Assembly: GCA_002392705.1 (NCBI GenBank) | Contig: DGHP01000012.1 | Coordinates: 8,675-17,289 of the forward strand | Direction: 5' to 3' | From: Lachnospiraceae bacterium UBA3845 | Lineage (GTDB): Bacteria; Bacillota; Clostridia; Lachnospirales; Lachnospiraceae | Length of the DNA stretch: 8,615 bases | Shown here: one piece after another, positions 7,019 through 8,615 of the stretch | Layout: the number at the start of each line of letters is the position of its first letter | Numbering within the stretch: position 1 is the stretch's first letter | Notes under the pieces: model-generated | Seen by the model: the letters and a program-made list of their open reading frames with translations, nothing else | What the model was told of the DNA's origin: nothing | Database searches by the model: none | Program-made: the position numbers and the translations under genes

Positions 7019-8383
7019 TTGGCTGACAGAAACTTTATCTATATCGCAGAGTGCAGGGACGGAAGCTGGTATACCGGCTGGACGACGGATCTTGAACGGC
7101 GGATGGAGGCCCACAACAGCGGCCGCGGCGCTAAATATACAAAGTCCCGCAGGCCGGTGAGGCTGATCTACTGGGAAGAATATCCGACAGAGAATGAGGC
7201 GCGGCGCCGGGAATACGCAATTAAACAGCTCAGCAGACAGGAGAAGGAAAAGCTGGTGCGCTCTGCGGCAGGAAAGGATACAGATATGAGTGTGGAACAG
7301 TTTTTTGACAGGGTGCTTTCCGTCCGCCTGACGGAAGACCGGAAAGCGCTGGACATTATCGACCAGACCCTGCTTCCCGGAACGATCAAAAGGATCCGCC
7401 TGGAGACGAAGGAAGAGATCTGGGAGGCCATTAAGAAACTCAGGGTCCGCGGGGCGCCGGCGATCGGCGTGACGGCAGCATACGGGATGGCCGTACTGAG
7501 CAGCCGCTTTGAAGAAGATTCTTTTGACGCTTTTTATGAGCATTTTAAGGCTCTGAAGGAATACCTGGCTTCCTCCAGGCCGACAGCGGTCAACCTTTTC
7601 TGGGCGCTGAACCGGATGGATGAGACGGCCCTCGCGGTCCGTGAGAAGGGCGTGGCAGCCGTCAAAGAAGCCCTGTATGCGGAAGCGGAAGCGATCCGTG
7701 AGGAGGATGTCGCCATCAGCCGGAATATAGGTGAGATCGGATTCGGGCTCCTGAAAGAACTGAAAAAGGACGGAAAACCGGTCGGCATCATGACCCACTG
7801 CAACGCGGGAACCCTGGCCACCGCCAAGTACGGAACCGCCACGGCTCCCATGTACACCGCGCTGGAGCATGGCTGGGCGGGGACGGATATGCATGTCTAC
7901 TGCGATGAGACAAGGCCCCTTCTGCAGGGCGCGCGGCTGACCAGCTTTGAGCTTCATTCCGCGGGAATCACGACGACCCTGCAGTGCGACAATATGGCCT
8001 CCCAGCTCATGAAATCGGGGAAGATCGATATCATATTCGTGGGCTGCGACCGTGTGGCTGCAAACGGGGACGCCGCCAACAAGATCGGTACCAGCGGACT
8101 GGCGATCCTCGCGAATTATTACGGGATTCCCTTCTACGTCTGTGCACCGAGCTCAACGATCGACCTTAAAACCGCGACAGGGGAGCAGATTCCCATCGAG
8201 ATGAGGGAACCGGATGAGGTGACGCAGATGTGGTATAAGGAGCGGATGGCTCCGGAAGGCATCGAAGTGTTCAATCCCGCTTTCGATGTGACGGATCATT
8301 CCCTGATCACCGGCATGATTACTGAAAAAGGACTGTGCACGGATCCCTTCGGGGAAAGCTTCCGGAAGATCGGGCTGAAATAA
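7019..8383 (+). CDS. mtnA: Fusion: GIY-YIG nuclease domain + methylthioribose-1-phosphate isomerase (MtnA)
   Basis: One uninterrupted 454-codon frame carries two families. Residues 1 to about 80 form a UPF0213/YazA-type GIY-YIG domain. They include FIYIAEC and SWYTGWT (the two half-motifs, Y8 and Y18), LERRMEAHNSGRGAKYT (R27/R28) and RREYAIKQLSR (candidate metal-binding E65). Residues 90-454 are a full MtnA of 365 residues, close to the usual length near 350. Its motifs are DQTLLPG (115-121), KLRVRGAPAIGVTAAYG, HCNAGTLAT (catalytic C261), FVGCDRVAANGD (catalytic D344), KIGTSGLA, and STIDLKTATGEQIPIE. MtnA isomerises 5-methylthioribose-1-phosphate to the ribulose-1-phosphate in methionine salvage. 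Related clostridial enzymes also act on 5-deoxyribose-1-phosphate. The start is TTG 7019, since it is the only start codon in frame after dnaB and follows AGGGTGA (7008-7014). It lies 44 bp after dnaB. The two domains are normally separate proteins, and no other salvage genes are nearby. Confidence 0.9.
   Translation: MADRNFIYIAECRDGSWYTGWTTDLERRMEAHNSGRGAKYTKSRRPVRLIYWEEYPTENEARRREYAIKQLSRQEKEKLVRSAAGKDTDMSVEQFFDRVLSVRLTEDRKALDIIDQTLLPGTIKRIRLETKEEIWEAIKKLRVRGAPAIGVTAAYGMAVLSSRFEEDSFDAFYEHFKALKEYLASSRPTAVNLFWALNRMDETALAVREKGVAAVKEALYAEAEAIREEDVAISRNIGEIGFGLLKELKKDGKPVGIMTHCNAGTLATAKYGTATAPMYTALEHGWAGTDMHVYCDETRPLLQGARLTSFELHSAGITTTLQCDNMASQLMKSGKIDIIFVGCDRVAANGDAANKIGTSGLAILANYYGIPFYVCAPSSTIDLKTATGEQIPIEMREPDEVTQMWYKERMAPEGIEVFNPAFDVTDHSLITGMITEKGLCTDPFGESFRKIGLK
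7270..7288 (+). promoter_or_regulatory. Internal ribosome binding site and ATG at the GIY-YIG/MtnA junction
   Basis: AGGAAAGG (7270-7277) sits eight bases before an in-frame ATG (7286-7288), which encodes M90 of the fusion. This spacing and strength could start translation of a free 365-residue MtnA. The same ATG overlaps a TGA (7287-7289) in the next frame, the ATGA pattern typical of translationally coupled gene pairs. Independent initiation is inferred, not shown. Confidence 0.45.
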
Positions 8384-8403
8384 AAGAATACCGGACACAT
8401 ATG

Positions 8404-8458
8404 CCTTCTGCCTGAAAGTGGTGTATTTTGCATATTGCGATAACCGAATTGCAGAAGG
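8404..8458 (+). promoter_or_regulatory. Inverted repeat that can cover the MATE gene Shine-Dalgarno
   Basis: CCTTCTGC (8404-8411) is the exact reverse complement of GCAGAAGG (8451-8458), which contains most of the ribosome binding site (AAGGAG, 8455-8460) of the transporter gene. A second inverted repeat, ATATGC (8399-8404) with GCATAT (8430-8435), overlaps the left arm by one base, so the two pairings would compete. If the 8384-8467 gap is transcribed, this could hide and expose the ribosome binding site. The 39-base loop and short arms make chance a real alternative. No clear terminator for mtnA was seen in the gap. Confidence 0.3.
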
Positions 8459-8467
8459 AGACATTAT

Positions 8468-8615
8468 ATGAACAGAGATCTGACATCAGGGGAACCTTCG
8501 AAGGTACTATGGATGTTCTGTCTGCCTTTGTTTGGGAGCATCATCTTTCAGCAGCTGTACAATATCGCAGACAGCCTGGTAGCAGGAAAATTCATCGGGG
8601 AGAACGCGCTGGCAG
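8468..8615 (+). CDS. MATE-family efflux transporter, N-terminal part (continues past window)
   Basis: The frame starts at ATG 8468 with a good AGAAGGAG site seven bases upstream and runs off the window end after 49 codons. After a short hydrophilic N-terminus, the first TM segment contains LWMFCLPLFGSIIFQQLYN, continuing into IADSLVAGKFIGENALA. The QQLYNIAD, VAGKFIG and ENALA pieces are the conserved first-helix region of MATE (multidrug and toxic compound extrusion) proteins. These are membrane antiporters that use a Na+ or H+ gradient to export organic cations and other small molecules. Substrate and subgroup cannot be told from 49 residues. It is separated from mtnA by 84 bp and may be a separate transcription unit. 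Confidence 0.88.
   Translation, partial: MNRDLTSGEPSKVLWMFCLPLFGSIIFQQLYNIADSLVAGKFIGENALA

Noticed and set aside
6959..7957. A 332-codon minus-strand open frame over the GIY-YIG/mtnA gene.
   Set aside because: It is a codon-register mirror of the fusion gene and has no family resemblance.

Overview
The window reads as a chromosomal segment of a moderately GC-rich Firmicute of the class Clostridia, most likely Lachnospiraceae-like. The evidence is the gene order gdpP-rplI-dnaB, which is a conserved Firmicute block, the style of the protein sequences, purine-rich Shine-Dalgarno (SD) sites, and occasional GTG and TTG starts. Assignment below family level is not possible from this sequence alone. 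All genes lie on the + strand, and no mobile element, CRISPR array, tRNA or rRNA is visible.

Layout: (1) 1-600 is the 3' end of a GH13 alpha-amylase-family glycosidase. (2) 731-2698 is a complete glgB, the glycogen branching enzyme, so the left end of the window is about alpha-glucan metabolism. (3) 2843-4897 is a complete GdpP-type membrane-bound c-di-AMP phosphodiesterase (two TM helices, PAS, degenerate GGDEF, DHH/DHHA1). It is followed by (4) rplI, ribosomal protein L9 (5048-5494), and (5) dnaB, the replicative helicase (5622-6974). (6) 7019-8383 is a single open frame that joins a small GIY-YIG nuclease domain (residues 1 to about 80) to a complete methylthioribose-1-phosphate isomerase, MtnA (residues 90-454). 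(7) From 8468 to the window end is the start of a MATE-family transporter.

The coding genes are mostly ordinary housekeeping functions. The most unusual item is the GIY-YIG/MtnA fusion. Catalytic residues of both domains are intact, and an internal SD plus ATG sits at the domain junction, so the locus may make both a fusion and a free MtnA. A TGA that overlaps this ATG in another frame also leaves open the possibility that a one-base change created the fusion from a formerly overlapping gene pair.

The second theme is the leaders. Nearly every longer intergenic gap (before glgB, gdpP, rplI, dnaB and the MATE gene) contains a good inverted repeat, and none is followed by the T-run of a classical intrinsic terminator. 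They are candidates for RNA-level control, processing or mRNA stability elements. These hairpins were found by eye and no folding energies were computed.
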